From Stutzerimonas kunmingensis (GTDB lineage Bacteria; Pseudomonadota; Gammaproteobacteria; Pseudomonadales; Pseudomonadaceae), in the NCBI RefSeq assembly GCF_900114065.1, contig NZ_FORS01000007.1, positions 124,001-188,000 on the forward strand: a stretch of 64,000 nt of DNA, given 5' to 3'. Positions 29,903-41,177 of this stretch are shown here, in pieces (the stretch's first letter is position 1; every line of letters starts with the position of its first letter). The position numbers were made by a program, and so were the translations under genes. The notes under the pieces are model-generated. The model worked only from the letters and a program-made list of their open reading frames with translations. It was not told the DNA's origin and did no database searches.

Positions 29903-31864
29903 ATGCGCCTGAAGTCGCTCACCACTCTCAACACCCTGCTGCTCATTGCTGTCTGTCTCGCGCTGGGTGCCACGCTCTGGTGGTCCGAGCGTGCCATGGA
30001 GCGCCCCTACCTGCTCATGGCGCGTTACCTGGGGCTGTCTCAACAGTTCCAGCATCAGGCAGCGGAAAATATTCAGGGCTATCTCGCCAGCGGTGACGCA
30101 TTGCGTCATAGCCAGGCGCAGCAGGCGCTCACCGATCTCCAGCGCGACGTAATCGAACTTCCGGATGGTCTGGCGGAAACGCTACGCCCGAGCCTGGAAG
30201 AGCTGGTCCGCTTCACCGCCACTGACCTGCTCGCGGCTGGCAAGCTCGCCGGCGATCCGCAGGGCTTGCTGCTGCAGGCAGAGCGCGAAATGGCCGGAGC
30301 GCTGTCGCAGCTCGACGACTACCAGGCGGAAGCCGATCATCCGAGCGCGCGACACTATCAACAGCCTCTTTTCTCGGCCGGGCAACAGCTGCTGCGGCTC
30401 AGCCACGCAAGGGGAAAGCTGGTCGCCTCCGGCCGGGATGAACTGGCCAGCGAAGTGGAGCAGACCCTGCATAACCTCGAACAGGACGCCGCAAAGCTCG
30501 AGGCACTGCCGTTACTCGGGGTGCTCGCAGCCGAGCAGTCGGCCGCGAGCAATTTCGCCGCCCTGCTCGACCTCGGCGATGCCGCGAAGCAGACCAGTGA
30601 AGACCAGGGCGTTGCGCTCAAGCGCGAGCTGACCAGCCTGATCAAGCGCTACCCGGCCGAACTGCAGCGCACCCGGCAGCTGATCCGCCAGCGCAGCGAG
30701 CTGCTGCAGAGCAGCGCCGGCAAGATCGATGCCGTGCAACAGGCCCTGGCCGAGCTGGAGCCGGCGGTACGCGCCGAGCATGGCCGTATCCAGGCCGAGG
30801 TGCGCATGCTGCAGGGCGGCATCATCCTGCTGATCCTGCTGATCGCCCTGGCCATCGATCGTCTGCAACGCCAGCTGACCCGAGCTCTCGGTCAGCTGGT
30901 GCCGGCACTTTCGGAATGGGCCGAGGGAGACTTCGCCAGCGATGCACGGATCGAGTCGAAGATCCGCGAGATCGCCGATATCGAAAGCTCGCTCAATCGC
31001 CTGCGCAGCTACCTGCTTGGCCTGGTCGGAACCCTGCGCCAGCAGGCGACCCAGGTCGCAGCCAGCAGTCGAAGCCTCGACGAAATGAGCAGCGACCTGC
31101 ACGAAGGCGCCCAGCGCCAGACCGGCGATACCGCACAGATACGCGATTCGCTGAGCGAACTGGAGGCCACCATCCAGCAGGTCGCCGATGGTGCCGGAGA
31201 AGCCGCCGAGGCGAGCCGCGCTGCGGCGCGCGCCGTGCATCAGGGTCAGCAGGTGATCGGCCAGAGCCTGACCGGCCTGCATGGGCTGGTCAGCGAAGTG
31301 CAGGACAATGCGGCGGCGATCGAACGCCTGGCCGACGAAACCACCACCATCGGCAACGTGCTGACGGTGATCCGTGCCATCGCTGAGCAGACCAATCTGC
31401 TCGCGCTGAATGCCGCCATCGAGGCGGCCCGCGCCGGCGGTCATGGACGCGGTTTCGCCGTGGTGGCCGACGAGGTGCGCTCACTGGCGCAGCGCACCAG
31501 CGGCGCCACCGAAGAAATCCAGCAACTGATCGGTCGCCTGCAGCTGGCGGCACGGCAGTCGGTCGAGGCGATGCGCAGCCAGGTCGAGCATGCGCAAAGC
31601 ACGGCGAACCTCGCCGAAAGTGCCGATCAGGCACTGGACGAGATCGTCTCGACCATCGCCACCATCAGCCGCATGGCCGAACAGATCGCCCAGGCGACCG
31701 CCCAGCAGGGCGAAGCGGTGGGCGAGATTCGCGGACACAGTGAGCGTATCCACCAGCTCGGCGACGCCAACCTGAATCACATCAGCCGGGGACGTGAGCA
31801 AAGTGCGCAGATGCTGCAGCTGGGCAGCGAACTGGATCGCGCGACCCAGGCGTTCAGATTCTGA
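29903..31864 (+). CDS. ctpL: CtpL-like methyl-accepting chemotaxis protein
   Basis: A 653-residue chemoreceptor. The first transmembrane helix is at about residues 8-26, followed by an unusually long helical periplasmic domain (about 27-305), the second transmembrane helix at about 308-325, then HAMP and a signalling domain with [20 protein letters not shown]. The sensor is much larger than the 4-helix type. In P. aeruginosa the equivalent position holds ctpL, a receptor for low phosphate; the Pho-box-like site upstream supports this. No CheR pentapeptide is present. Ligand assignment is inference. Confidence 0.85.
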   Translation: MRLKSLTTLNTLLLIAVCLALGATLWWSERAMERPYLLMARYLGLSQQFQHQAAENIQGYLASGDALRHSQAQQALTDLQRDVIELPDGLAETLRPSLEELVRFTATDLLAAGKLAGDPQGLLLQAEREMAGALSQLDDYQAEADHPSARHYQQPLFSAGQQLLRLSHARGKLVASGRDELASEVEQTLHNLEQDAAKLEALPLLGVLAAEQSAASNFAALLDLGDAAKQTSEDQGVALKRELTSLIKRYPAELQRTRQLIRQRSELLQSSAGKIDAVQQALAELEPAVRAEHGRIQAEVRMLQGGIILLILLIALAIDRLQRQLTRALGQLVPALSEWAEGDFASDARIESKIREIADIESSLNRLRSYLLGLVGTLRQQATQVAASSRSLDEMSSDLHEGAQRQTGDTAQIRDSLSELEATIQQVADGAGEAAEASRAAARAVHQGQQVIGQSLTGLHGLVSEVQDNAAAIERLADETTTIGNVLTVIRAIAEQTNLLALNAAIEAARAGGHGRGFAVVADEVRSLAQRTSGATEEIQQLIGRLQLAARQSVEAMRSQVEHAQSTANLAESADQALDEIVSTIATISRMAEQIAQATAQQGEAVGEIRGHSERIHQLGDANLNHISRGREQSAQMLQLGSELDRATQAFRF

Positions 31865-31870
31865 AAAAGA

Positions 31871-31893
31871 AAACGGAGCCTGCCGCTCCGTTT
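31871..31893. terminator. Bidirectional terminator between ctpL-like gene and ygiQ
   Basis: A 9-bp stem, AAACGGAGC/GCTCCGTTT, with a 5-base loop has an A-rich stretch before it and TTTCCTTAT after it. It lies 6 bp from the end of the plus-strand gene and 26 bp from the convergent ygiQ stop. Confidence 0.75.
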
Positions 31894-31919
31894 CCTTATG
31901 CCGGCAAGCCTCCCTACCG

Positions 31920-34199
<2,280 letters not shown>

Positions 34200-34367
34200 G
34201 GCGGGAAACCGGGACAACGAAAACGGGCGCGGAATATAGCACAAAAAATAACCAAGTCCGACCATCACGCAGGGTCTTTATCGACCTTCGCGACGGGCGC
34301 GCGAAGTGTCACTGCCGCCCGCTATACTCGCGCGACTCAACCATTGCTTCGAGCCCGGGAGTGTCTG

Positions 34368-36233
34368 GTGCGCGTCGTCCTTTTCGCCTTGCTCCTGAGC
34401 CTTTGCAGCCAGGCCTCCGCTCATGCCGAAACCGCCCTCCTGAGTGCCAGTGACAGTGGCCGCGGACTGAATGCCCACGTCACGCTGCTGGCCGATCCCG
34501 GAGCCGAGCTGAACATCGACGACCTGCAACGCCCGGACGTAAAGGCGCGCTTCGTGCCAGCCGAAGGCAAGGCCAGTGTCGGACAGAGTCCGCATCCCTG
34601 GTGGATCCGCGTCAGCCTGCAACGGGAAAGCGATGCACCGTTTCAATGGTGGCTGGAAGTCGGATCGGTAACCCTGAAAGACTTGCGCATCTATTTGCCG
34701 GACGGCAACGGTGGCTGGATCGAGCGGCAATCCGGCGAACTGGTCGGGTTCAACGAAGGCCGCGACCATGCCTATCGGCGCATGCTGTTCAGGCTTCCGC
34801 CACTCGGTGACAGCCAGCCGGTGACCTTCTACCTGCGCAGCTACGACCCCGCCGGGAACTCCTTTCCGCTCAAGGTCTGGCAGCTCGATGACCTGCAGGA
34901 GCAGGCGGTGGGCGAAAACCTGTTTCTCGGCCTGATCTACGGCGTCATCCTGGCGATGCTGCTGTACAACCTGTTCATCTTTCTCAGCCTGCGCGACAGC
35001 GCCTATTTCTGGTACGTGGTGACCACCACCGGCGCGTTGCTGATGATCCTGGCGATGACCGGCCATGGCTTTCAGTACCTCTGGCCGAACGGCCCGGTGC
35101 CCTTCTGGCTCGACCGCATCAGCATCCCGGCACTCTGGGGGTTCAGCGCCTGCCGCTTCACCCAGACGCTGTTGCAGACACGCCAGTTCGTGCCCTGGGC
35201 GCATCGCCTGCTGACCTTTGCCTTGACGCTGTATGCCACCGCCGTGCTGCTCAACGCCTTCGGTTGGCGCGCGTTCGGCGCCTGGGTATTCGTGGCGCTG
35301 GCGCTCACCGCGATTCCCGCCTCGCTGTGGGCTTCGTTCCGTCGCTGGCGCCAGGGCTATTTCCCCGCACTGCTTTATCTGCTCGGCTTCGGCGTGATCC
35401 TGGGTAGCGTCAACCTGCTCCTGCTGCGCGCCACAGGTGTGGTTCAGCCCGCGGCCTGGAACGCCTACCTCTTTCCGCTAGCGGTGACCGCAGAATCCAT
35501 TCTGTTCTCCTTCGCGCTGGCCTACCGCATCCAGATCCTCAAGCAGGAACGGGCAGCAGCGCTGGAGCATGCCGATCAGGAAAAGAGCGCGCGACTGAGG
35601 CAGGTTCAGGCCAGCGCCGAGCAGCTCAGCCTGGCAGTGGAAACCCGCACCGCCGAGCTCGCCGAAGCCAACCGGCATCTCAGCGAACGAGAAGTCGAAC
35701 TGAAGCAGGTCGCTTTTCACGACGCACTGACCGAGCTACCCAACCGGCGCTATCTCATCGAGCGTGTCGAGATGGCGTTGAGCGATGCCCGACGCCGCGG
35801 TGAATCCATCGCCCTGCTGCTCATCGACCTGGACCACTTCAAGCCCATCAACGATGGCCACGGCCACGATGCCGGCGATCTGCTGCTGCGTACGCTCAGT
35901 CAACGCCTGCGCGACCTGGTGCGCAGCAGCGACATGGCGGCACGCCTGGGCGGGGATGAATTTGCAGTACTGCTGACCGGCCCGAACGTCGAACAAGACG
36001 CCGCCCAGATCGCCGAGCGGCTGCTGCACGAGCTGTCGCAGCCGGTGCCCTACCGCGACGTCACGCTGGCCGTCACGATTAGCGTTGGCGCCGCATTCTT
36101 TCCACGCCATGCCGATGGATTTTCACAGCTGTACAAAGCTGCCGACGAGGCCCTCTACCGAGCCAAGCATCAAGGGCGCGGGAACTGGGTCCAGCAGGAA
36201 GAGCAAGCACGGCCCGCCGATCAACCGATGTAG
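34368..36233 (+). CDS. nicD: NicD-like 7TM-DISM diguanylate cyclase
   Basis: A membrane c-di-GMP synthase of 621 residues. It has a signal peptide (1-20), a periplasmic 7TMR-DISMED2-type carbohydrate-binding-like domain (about 30-175), seven transmembrane helices (about 183-390), a coiled coil (about 390-445), and a GGDEF domain with intact GGDEF at 528-532 and an I-site RSSD at 519-522. The start is GTG 34368 with a CGGGAG site upstream; the open frame continues far upstream through the antisense of ygiQ, which is an artefact. P. aeruginosa NicD (PA4929) sits in the same place, next to alr, and responds to glutamate during dispersion. Confidence 0.85.
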   Translation: MRVVLFALLLSLCSQASAHAETALLSASDSGRGLNAHVTLLADPGAELNIDDLQRPDVKARFVPAEGKASVGQSPHPWWIRVSLQRESDAPFQWWLEVGSVTLKDLRIYLPDGNGGWIERQSGELVGFNEGRDHAYRRMLFRLPPLGDSQPVTFYLRSYDPAGNSFPLKVWQLDDLQEQAVGENLFLGLIYGVILAMLLYNLFIFLSLRDSAYFWYVVTTTGALLMILAMTGHGFQYLWPNGPVPFWLDRISIPALWGFSACRFTQTLLQTRQFVPWAHRLLTFALTLYATAVLLNAFGWRAFGAWVFVALALTAIPASLWASFRRWRQGYFPALLYLLGFGVILGSVNLLLLRATGVVQPAAWNAYLFPLAVTAESILFSFALAYRIQILKQERAAALEHADQEKSARLRQVQASAEQLSLAVETRTAELAEANRHLSEREVELKQVAFHDALTELPNRRYLIERVEMALSDARRRGESIALLLIDLDHFKPINDGHGHDAGDLLLRTLSQRLRDLVRSSDMAARLGGDEFAVLLTGPNVEQDAAQIAERLLHELSQPVPYRDVTLAVTISVGAAFFPRHADGFSQLYKAADEALYRAKHQGRGNWVQQEEQARPADQPM

Positions 36234-37297
36234 CGGCGCGGTACACGCCCGGTCACCTTGGTCAGCAGCTCGTAGCCGATGGTCCCGCAGGCCTGGGCCA
36301 GCTCGTCGATTGGCATCTGCGCGCCCCACAACTCCACGGCATCCCCTACCTGCGCCTGCGGCAGATCGGTGAGATCCACCGCCAGCATGTCCATCGAGAC
36401 CCGGCCGGCCAGCGGCACCCGCTGGCCATGAATCACCACCGAGGTGCCCGAAGGCGCGGCACGCGGGTAACCATCGGCATAGCCGCAGCTGACCGTGCCG
36501 ATTCGCGAGGCGCGTTGCGCGACCCAGCTGGCGCCATAGCCGACACTTTCACCTTCGGACACATCACGCACGGCGATCAGGGCACCGGTCAGCGTCATCA
36601 CCGGGCGCAATCCAAGTTCCTGCGCACTCAGCTCGGCGAACGGCGTGGCGCCATAAAGCATGATGCCGGGACGAATCCAGGCCATATGTGCCTGCGGCAA
36701 CGCCAACACCGCGGCAGAGTTGGCCAGCGAGCAATTATCGAACTCCAGGGCCAGCAATTCGCTGTAGCGCTCCAGCTGCAACTCGGTCAGGGCATGACCG
36801 CGCTCATCGGCGCAGGCGAAGTGGCTGATCAGGTTGAGCTCGCCAACCTGTGCCTTGCCCCTGAGCCGCGCATGGCATTCGCGCAGGCCGTGCAGGGTGA
36901 AGCCCAACCTGTGCATGCCCGAATCCAGCTTCAACCACACATTCAACGGCCGCGGCAGATCGGCCGCCAGCAACCAATCGGCCTGACGCTGATCCTGGAT
37001 GGCAACATCCAGCCCAAGCTCGGCGGCGCGCAAATACTCAGCCGGCTCGAAACAACCTTCCAGCAGCAGGATGCGGGCATCGGGCGCACTGAGGCGAACC
37101 TCTTCCGCTTCTTCCAGGCAGGCCACGGCATAGCCGTCGGCAATCTCGCTTAGCGCCGTAACCGCTTCCCGTGCGCCATGCCCGTAGGCATTGGCCTTGA
37201 CCACGGCAAACGCCTGGCGCTGCGGGGCGCATTGCTTGGCGAGCAGGTAGTTGTGACGAAGCGCGGTCAGATCGACCGTGGCAACCAGCGGACGCAT
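36221..37297 (-). CDS. alr: Alanine racemase
   Basis: This PLP enzyme makes D-alanine for peptidoglycan. ATG 37297 gives 358 residues. The PLP-binding Lys34 lies in VVKANAYGHG, the catalytic Tyr in GYGASW near residue 253, and the RVSMDM segment is intact. An ATG-like extension to 37315 is possible but less likely. Its 3' end overlaps the 3' end of the convergent nicD-like gene by 13 bp. It lies downstream of dnaB with a 131-bp gap. Confidence 0.95.
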   Translation of the reverse strand: MRPLVATVDLTALRHNYLLAKQCAPQRQAFAVVKANAYGHGAREAVTALSEIADGYAVACLEEAEEVRLSAPDARILLLEGCFEPAEYLRAAELGLDVAIQDQRQADWLLAADLPRPLNVWLKLDSGMHRLGFTLHGLRECHARLRGKAQVGELNLISHFACADERGHALTELQLERYSELLALEFDNCSLANSAAVLALPQAHMAWIRPGIMLYGATPFAELSAQELGLRPVMTLTGALIAVRDVSEGESVGYGASWVAQRASRIGTVSCGYADGYPRAAPSGTSVVIHGQRVPLAGRVSMDMLAVDLTDLPQAQVGDAVELWGAQMPIDELAQACGTIGYELLTKVTGRVPRRYIG

Positions 37298-37428
37298 GAA
37301 GTTTTTCCTGTACAACAGCGGGTGGGCGAAATCTTACTCCTGTGGACCGGGCCGCGCAGGCTGGCGTTCGGCTGAGTCGGGCGGCAACAACATACAGCCC
37401 GCCGTCAAAAACGCCACAGCAGCTACGC

Positions 37429-38823
37429 TTATTCGTCGTCGAACTGGTAGCTGCCCGGTGCCAGGTTCTCGAAGCGTGAATAGCGGCCGAGGAACGCCAG
37501 ACGCGTTGTGCCGATCGGGCCGTTACGCTGCTTGCCGATGATAATTTCGGCGACGCCCTTGTACTCGGTTTCGGGGTGATAGACCTCGTCCCGGTAGACG
37601 AACATGATGATGTCGGCGTCCTGCTCGATTGCCCCCGATTCACGCAAGTCGGAGTTCACCGGGCGCTTGTTGGGGCGCTGTTCGAGCGAGCGGTTGAGCT
37701 GCGACAGGGCGATCACCGGACAGTTGAATTCCTTGGCGAGGCCCTTGAGCGAGCGCGAAATCTCGGAAATCTCGTTGGTCCGGTTGTCGCCGCTCGAGCC
37801 TGGGATCTGCATCAGCTGCAGGTAGTCGACCATGATCATGGCGATCTCGCCGTGCTCACGGGCCAGGCGCCGCGTCCGCGCACGCATCTCCGACGGGCTG
37901 ATGCCGGCGGTATCGTCGATGAACAGCTTACGGTCGTTGAGCAGATTCACCGCGGAGGTCAGCCGCGGCCAGTCGTCGTCCTCAAGCTTACCCGCGCGGA
38001 CCTTGGTCTGGTCGATGCGGCCGAGCGAAGCGAGCATACGAATGACGATGGAGTCCGCGGGCATTTCCAGGGAAAACACCAGTACCGCCTTGTCGGTGCG
38101 CAGCACGGCATTCTCGACAAGGTTCATGGCGAATGTTGTCTTACCCATGGACGGACGACCGGCAACGATGATCAGGTCAGCCGGTTGCAGTCCGTTGGTG
38201 GCTTCGTCGAGATCGGTAAAGCCGGTGGACAGGCCGGTGATCGCCTCACCCGCATTGAAGAGGGTGTCGATACGATCGATGGCTTTGACCAGGATGTCGT
38301 TGATGCCGATCGGTCCGCCGGTCTTGGGCCGCGCTTCGGCGATCTGGAAGATCAGGCGCTCGGCTTCGTCGAGAATTTCTTCGCCGGTACGCCCCTGTGG
38401 CGCGTAGGCGCTGTCGGCGATCTCGTTGCTGATGCCGATCAGCTGGCGCAATGTGGCGCGCTCGCGAATGATCTGCGCGTAGGCCTTGATGTTCGCCACC
38501 GAAGGCGTGTTCTTCGCCAGCTCACCGAGATAGGCCAGGCCGCCGACCTGCGGCAGGTGCCCTTCCTTGTCCAGTTGCTCGGACAGGGTGACCACGTCGA
38601 ACGGCGAGTTGCGCTCGGCCAGGGTGAAGATGGCGCGGAAGATGAGGCGATGATCGTGGCGATAGAAATCGCCATCGGATACCTGGTCGAGCACGCGCTC
38701 CCAGGCATTGTTGTCCAGCATCAGGCCGCCAAGTACCGCCTGCTCTGCCTCGATGGAGTGCGGCGGTACCTTGAGCGCTGCGGTTTCCAGATCGTATTGC
38801 TGGGGGACACTGATGTCGTTCAT
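37429..38823 (-). CDS. dnaB: Replicative DNA helicase DnaB
   Basis: DnaB is the hexameric 5'-3' helicase at the replication fork. The 464-residue frame has the N-terminal primase-contact domain (about 18-120), a linker helix, and the RecA-like domain with Walker A GRPSMGKTTFA near residue 225, Walker B-like IMVDYLQLM, and a conserved DLRESGAIEQDAD segment. No intein interrupts it. It follows the rplI operon terminator and precedes alr on the minus strand. Confidence 0.97.
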   Translation of the reverse strand: MNDISVPQQYDLETAALKVPPHSIEAEQAVLGGLMLDNNAWERVLDQVSDGDFYRHDHRLIFRAIFTLAERNSPFDVVTLSEQLDKEGHLPQVGGLAYLGELAKNTPSVANIKAYAQIIRERATLRQLIGISNEIADSAYAPQGRTGEEILDEAERLIFQIAEARPKTGGPIGINDILVKAIDRIDTLFNAGEAITGLSTGFTDLDEATNGLQPADLIIVAGRPSMGKTTFAMNLVENAVLRTDKAVLVFSLEMPADSIVIRMLASLGRIDQTKVRAGKLEDDDWPRLTSAVNLLNDRKLFIDDTAGISPSEMRARTRRLAREHGEIAMIMVDYLQLMQIPGSSGDNRTNEISEISRSLKGLAKEFNCPVIALSQLNRSLEQRPNKRPVNSDLRESGAIEQDADIIMFVYRDEVYHPETEYKGVAEIIIGKQRNGPIGTTRLAFLGRYSRFENLAPGSYQFDDE

Positions 38824-38844
38824 GGCACTCGGAATTCGAAACTA

Positions 38845-38887
38845 CAAAAAAACAAAGGGCACGTTCCACTCGCGTGGAAACGTGCCC
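38845..38887 (-). terminator. Rho-independent terminator of the rpsF-rplI operon
   Basis: On the minus strand GGGCACGTTTCCAC pairs with GTGGAACGTGCCC (one bulged T, loop GCGA) and is followed by a T-rich TTTGTTTTTTT run. It lies 39 bp past the rplI stop and just before the dnaB start. Confidence 0.9.
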
Positions 38888-38926
38888 GATGTTACTCGTC
38901 AGGCACCAGCGGTGCCAGACGATGGC

Positions 38927-39373
38927 TTAGCCGGCTACGACGATCAGCTTGACGGTCGCTTCGACGTCGGTGTGCAGGTGCACAGCTACGTCGTACTCAC
39001 CAACCTGACGGATGGTGCCGTTCGGCAGACGGACTTCGCTCTTCGCTACTTCAACGCCAGAGGCGGTCAGTGCGTCGGCGATGTCGTGAGTGCCGATGGA
39101 ACCGAACAGCTTGCCCTCATCGCCCGCGGTAGCGGTGATGGTGACTTCCAGTTCGGCCAGCTGAGCGGCGCGAGTTTCGGCAGAAGCCTTACGCTCGGCA
39201 GCAGCTTTTTCCAGGTCAGCACGACGAGCTTCGAACTCGGCGATGTTGGCTGCGGTAGCAGCAGTAGCCTTGCGCTGCGGCAGCAGGTAGTTGCGACCGT
39301 AACCAGACTTGACGTTTACCTTGTCGCCCAGGTTGCCCAGGTTTGCGACTTTTTCCAGCAGGATGACTTCCAT
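38927..39373 (-). CDS. rplI: 50S ribosomal protein L9
   Basis: L9 binds 23S rRNA at the base of the L1 stalk. The 148 residues start with the canonical [19 protein letters not shown] segment, carry the long connecting helix (about 40-75), and end in the C-terminal domain. The AGAGGT ribosome site is close upstream. It is the last gene of the rpsF-rpsR-DUF2232-rplI operon. Confidence 0.97.
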   Translation of the reverse strand: MEVILLEKVANLGNLGDKVNVKSGYGRNYLLPQRKATAATAANIAEFEARRADLEKAAAERKASAETRAAQLAELEVTITATAGDEGKLFGSIGTHDIADALTASGVEVAKSEVRLPNGTIRQVGEYDVAVHLHTDVEATVKLIVVAG

Positions 39374-39394
39374 TTGAGTCTTACCTCTTAACTT

Positions 39395-40288
39395 TTAACC
39401 TTCACCGTTCGCAGGTCCCGCGCCATTCTTACCGGCTGCGCGACCACGAAAATCAAACAGACTGTCGACAATGGCCAAAACGGCCAGTAACGGATAAATC
39501 AACTGCATGAACAGCACCAGCGTGACGTACAGCCCCACCAGCCAGAATCGCGGCAGACGCCCCTGAGCCACCAGCCCGTGCATTAGCGCGATACCGGCAA
39601 ACACCAGCGGTACACTGCACAACGGCGTCAAAACCGCCAGCTGCGCACCCAGGTTCGGTCCAAGCAGCATGCCGACCAGCAGCAGCACCGCCAGCAGTGG
39701 CGGGAACCGCAGCGTACGAAACTCACTGCCGAAACCGCCCGGGTTGTACAACGCTGCCTGCCAGTAACGACCAAGCATTAGGCTAAGCAGGGTGACGACC
39801 TGCAGCAGTGCAGCCAGAAGGCCGGTCAGTACCGGTGCCAACAAGGACTCCAAGCGTCCGCGCTCCTCCACCGAAAGCTGCTGATAGGCGCCTGACAATG
39901 CGTCAGGCAACACTTTCTGCAGTTCGCTGGCCAGCGCCGCAATGGGCTCGCCGAACACCGCACCGAGAGCCCAGACATACAGCAGTCCAAGGCCCACACT
40001 GCACAACATCACCCGCACCCACGAAGCCTGACTGCGCAGCAGTAACGCCAGCCCCAGCGAGCCCAGCAATACCAGCAGGGTTCGCGGATCGCCGAAGTAC
40101 CACCAGGCCAGTGCCGGCAATACCGCCCAGACCAGCACACCCAACGCATCGTTGAGGCCACGGCGCAACAACACCAGGCTGCCCGCGGCTGCACTCAGCC
40201 AGAACAACATGGGCAACGCTGCAGCACCCGCCACCACGAAGATGGCTTGCATACGGCCGCGCATGATGAACTCAGCCAGGGCACGCAT
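39395..40288 (-). CDS. DUF2232/YybS-like membrane protein
   Basis: A 297-residue integral membrane protein with about eight hydrophobic segments spread along its length. It lies inside the ribosomal-protein operon between rpsR and rplI, 21 bp before rplI, as in other pseudomonads and, with YybS, in Bacillus. The middle has a charged loop (about 135-170). I place it in DUF2232 by topology and context. Function unknown; the constant operon position suggests a growth- or envelope-related role. Confidence 0.85.
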   Translation of the reverse strand: MRALAEFIMRGRMQAIFVVAGAAALPMLFWLSAAAGSLVLLRRGLNDALGVLVWAVLPALAWWYFGDPRTLLVLLGSLGLALLLRSQASWVRVMLCSVGLGLLYVWALGAVFGEPIAALASELQKVLPDALSGAYQQLSVEERGRLESLLAPVLTGLLAALLQVVTLLSLMLGRYWQAALYNPGGFGSEFRTLRFPPLLAVLLLVGMLLGPNLGAQLAVLTPLCSVPLVFAGIALMHGLVAQGRLPRFWLVGLYVTLVLFMQLIYPLLAVLAIVDSLFDFRGRAAGKNGAGPANGEG

Positions 40289-40322
40289 GCGATTTATCCT
40301 TTACTTCTGTCGACCAGCCGGA

Positions 40323-40553
40323 TCAACGGCCGTGGCTGTCGGTGTAGGGCAGCAGGGCCAGGTAGCGGGCGCGCTTGATAGCGGTAGCCAGCTGACGCTG
40401 ATAACGTGCCTTGGTTCCGGTGATACGGCTAGGAACGATCTTGCCGGTCTCGGAGATATAGGCCTTCAGGGTGTTGAGATCTTTGTAGTCGATCTCTTTC
40501 ACGCCTTCGGCGGTGAAACGGCAGAACTTACGACGACGGAAAAAACGTGCCAT
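40323..40553 (-). CDS. rpsR: 30S ribosomal protein S18
   Basis: S18 sits on the platform of the 30S subunit and binds S6. The 76 residues include the [19 protein letters not shown] N-terminal region and the C-terminal [23 protein letters not shown] basic segment. It is 28 bp downstream of rpsF. Confidence 0.98.
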   Translation of the reverse strand: MARFFRRRKFCRFTAEGVKEIDYKDLNTLKAYISETGKIVPSRITGTKARYQRQLATAIKRARYLALLPYTDSHGR

Positions 40554-40581
40554 GAAATAGGCTCCTCAATAGATCCGTGGA

Positions 40582-40998
40582 TTACTCGTCAGCGTTGTTA
40601 TCGCTGTCACTGTCGCTCTCGTTGGAGCCGTCAGTGTTGTCAGGGCGATCACGACGCTCGCGGCGCTCGCTACGGTTTTCCTCGGCCTTGAGCATTTCAG
40701 ACTGTTCGGTCTCGGCTTCGTCGCGACGAATGATCAGGTTACGGATGACGGCGTCGTTGTAGCGGAAGTTGTCTTCCAGCTCGGCCAGGGCCTTGCCACT
40801 GCACTCGACGTTCAGCATCACATAGTGAGCCTTGTGCACGTTGTTGATGGCGTAAGCCAGCTGACGACGGCCCCAGTCTTCCAGGCGGTGAATCTTGCCA
40901 CCGTCTTCTTCGATCAGCTTGGTGTAACGCTCCACCATGCCGCCGACCTGCTCGCTCTGGTCCGGGTGAACCAGAAAGATGATTTCGTAATGACGCAT
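40582..40998 (-). CDS. rpsF: 30S ribosomal protein S6
   Basis: S6 pairs with S18 on the 30S platform. The 138-residue frame starts [14 protein letters not shown] and carries the conserved [17 protein letters not shown] segment. The C-terminal about 40 residues are very charged, with an Arg/Glu-rich stretch and then an Asp/Ser/Asn-rich acidic tail, a potential site for RimK-type glutamylation. The start has an AAGGAG site. It is the first gene of its operon and is preceded by a possible autoregulatory leader at 41020-41042. Confidence 0.98.
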   Translation of the reverse strand: MRHYEIIFLVHPDQSEQVGGMVERYTKLIEEDGGKIHRLEDWGRRQLAYAINNVHKAHYVMLNVECSGKALAELEDNFRYNDAVIRNLIIRRDEAETEQSEMLKAEENRSERRERRDRPDNTDGSNESDSDSDNNADE

Positions 40999-41019
40999 AA
41001 TTGCTCCTTACGGGTTGCA

Positions 41020-41042
41020 GCCTGCCGACTAAGCGGTCAGGC
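41020..41042 (-). promoter_or_regulatory. Candidate S6:S18-binding leader hairpin of rpsF
   Basis: In the rpsF leader, about 20 bases before the start codon, GCCTG pairs with CAGGC and encloses CCG/CGG pairing with a bulged A and a six-base loop. A CCG-containing stem is the hallmark of the S6:S18 autoregulatory motif in many bacteria. The detailed consensus was not checked. Confidence 0.35.
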
Positions 41043-41177
41043 AAGGAGTGAATGACTTATTGTCTTGCTTGCAGGTAGGCGCGCAAACGCCTGCCGTCCA
41101 GGCAAGGGGCGCCATTCTAGAGAAGGGCTGACAGCGGCGCAAGGCGAACTGGTGAATATTTAACCAGCTTTAGACAT

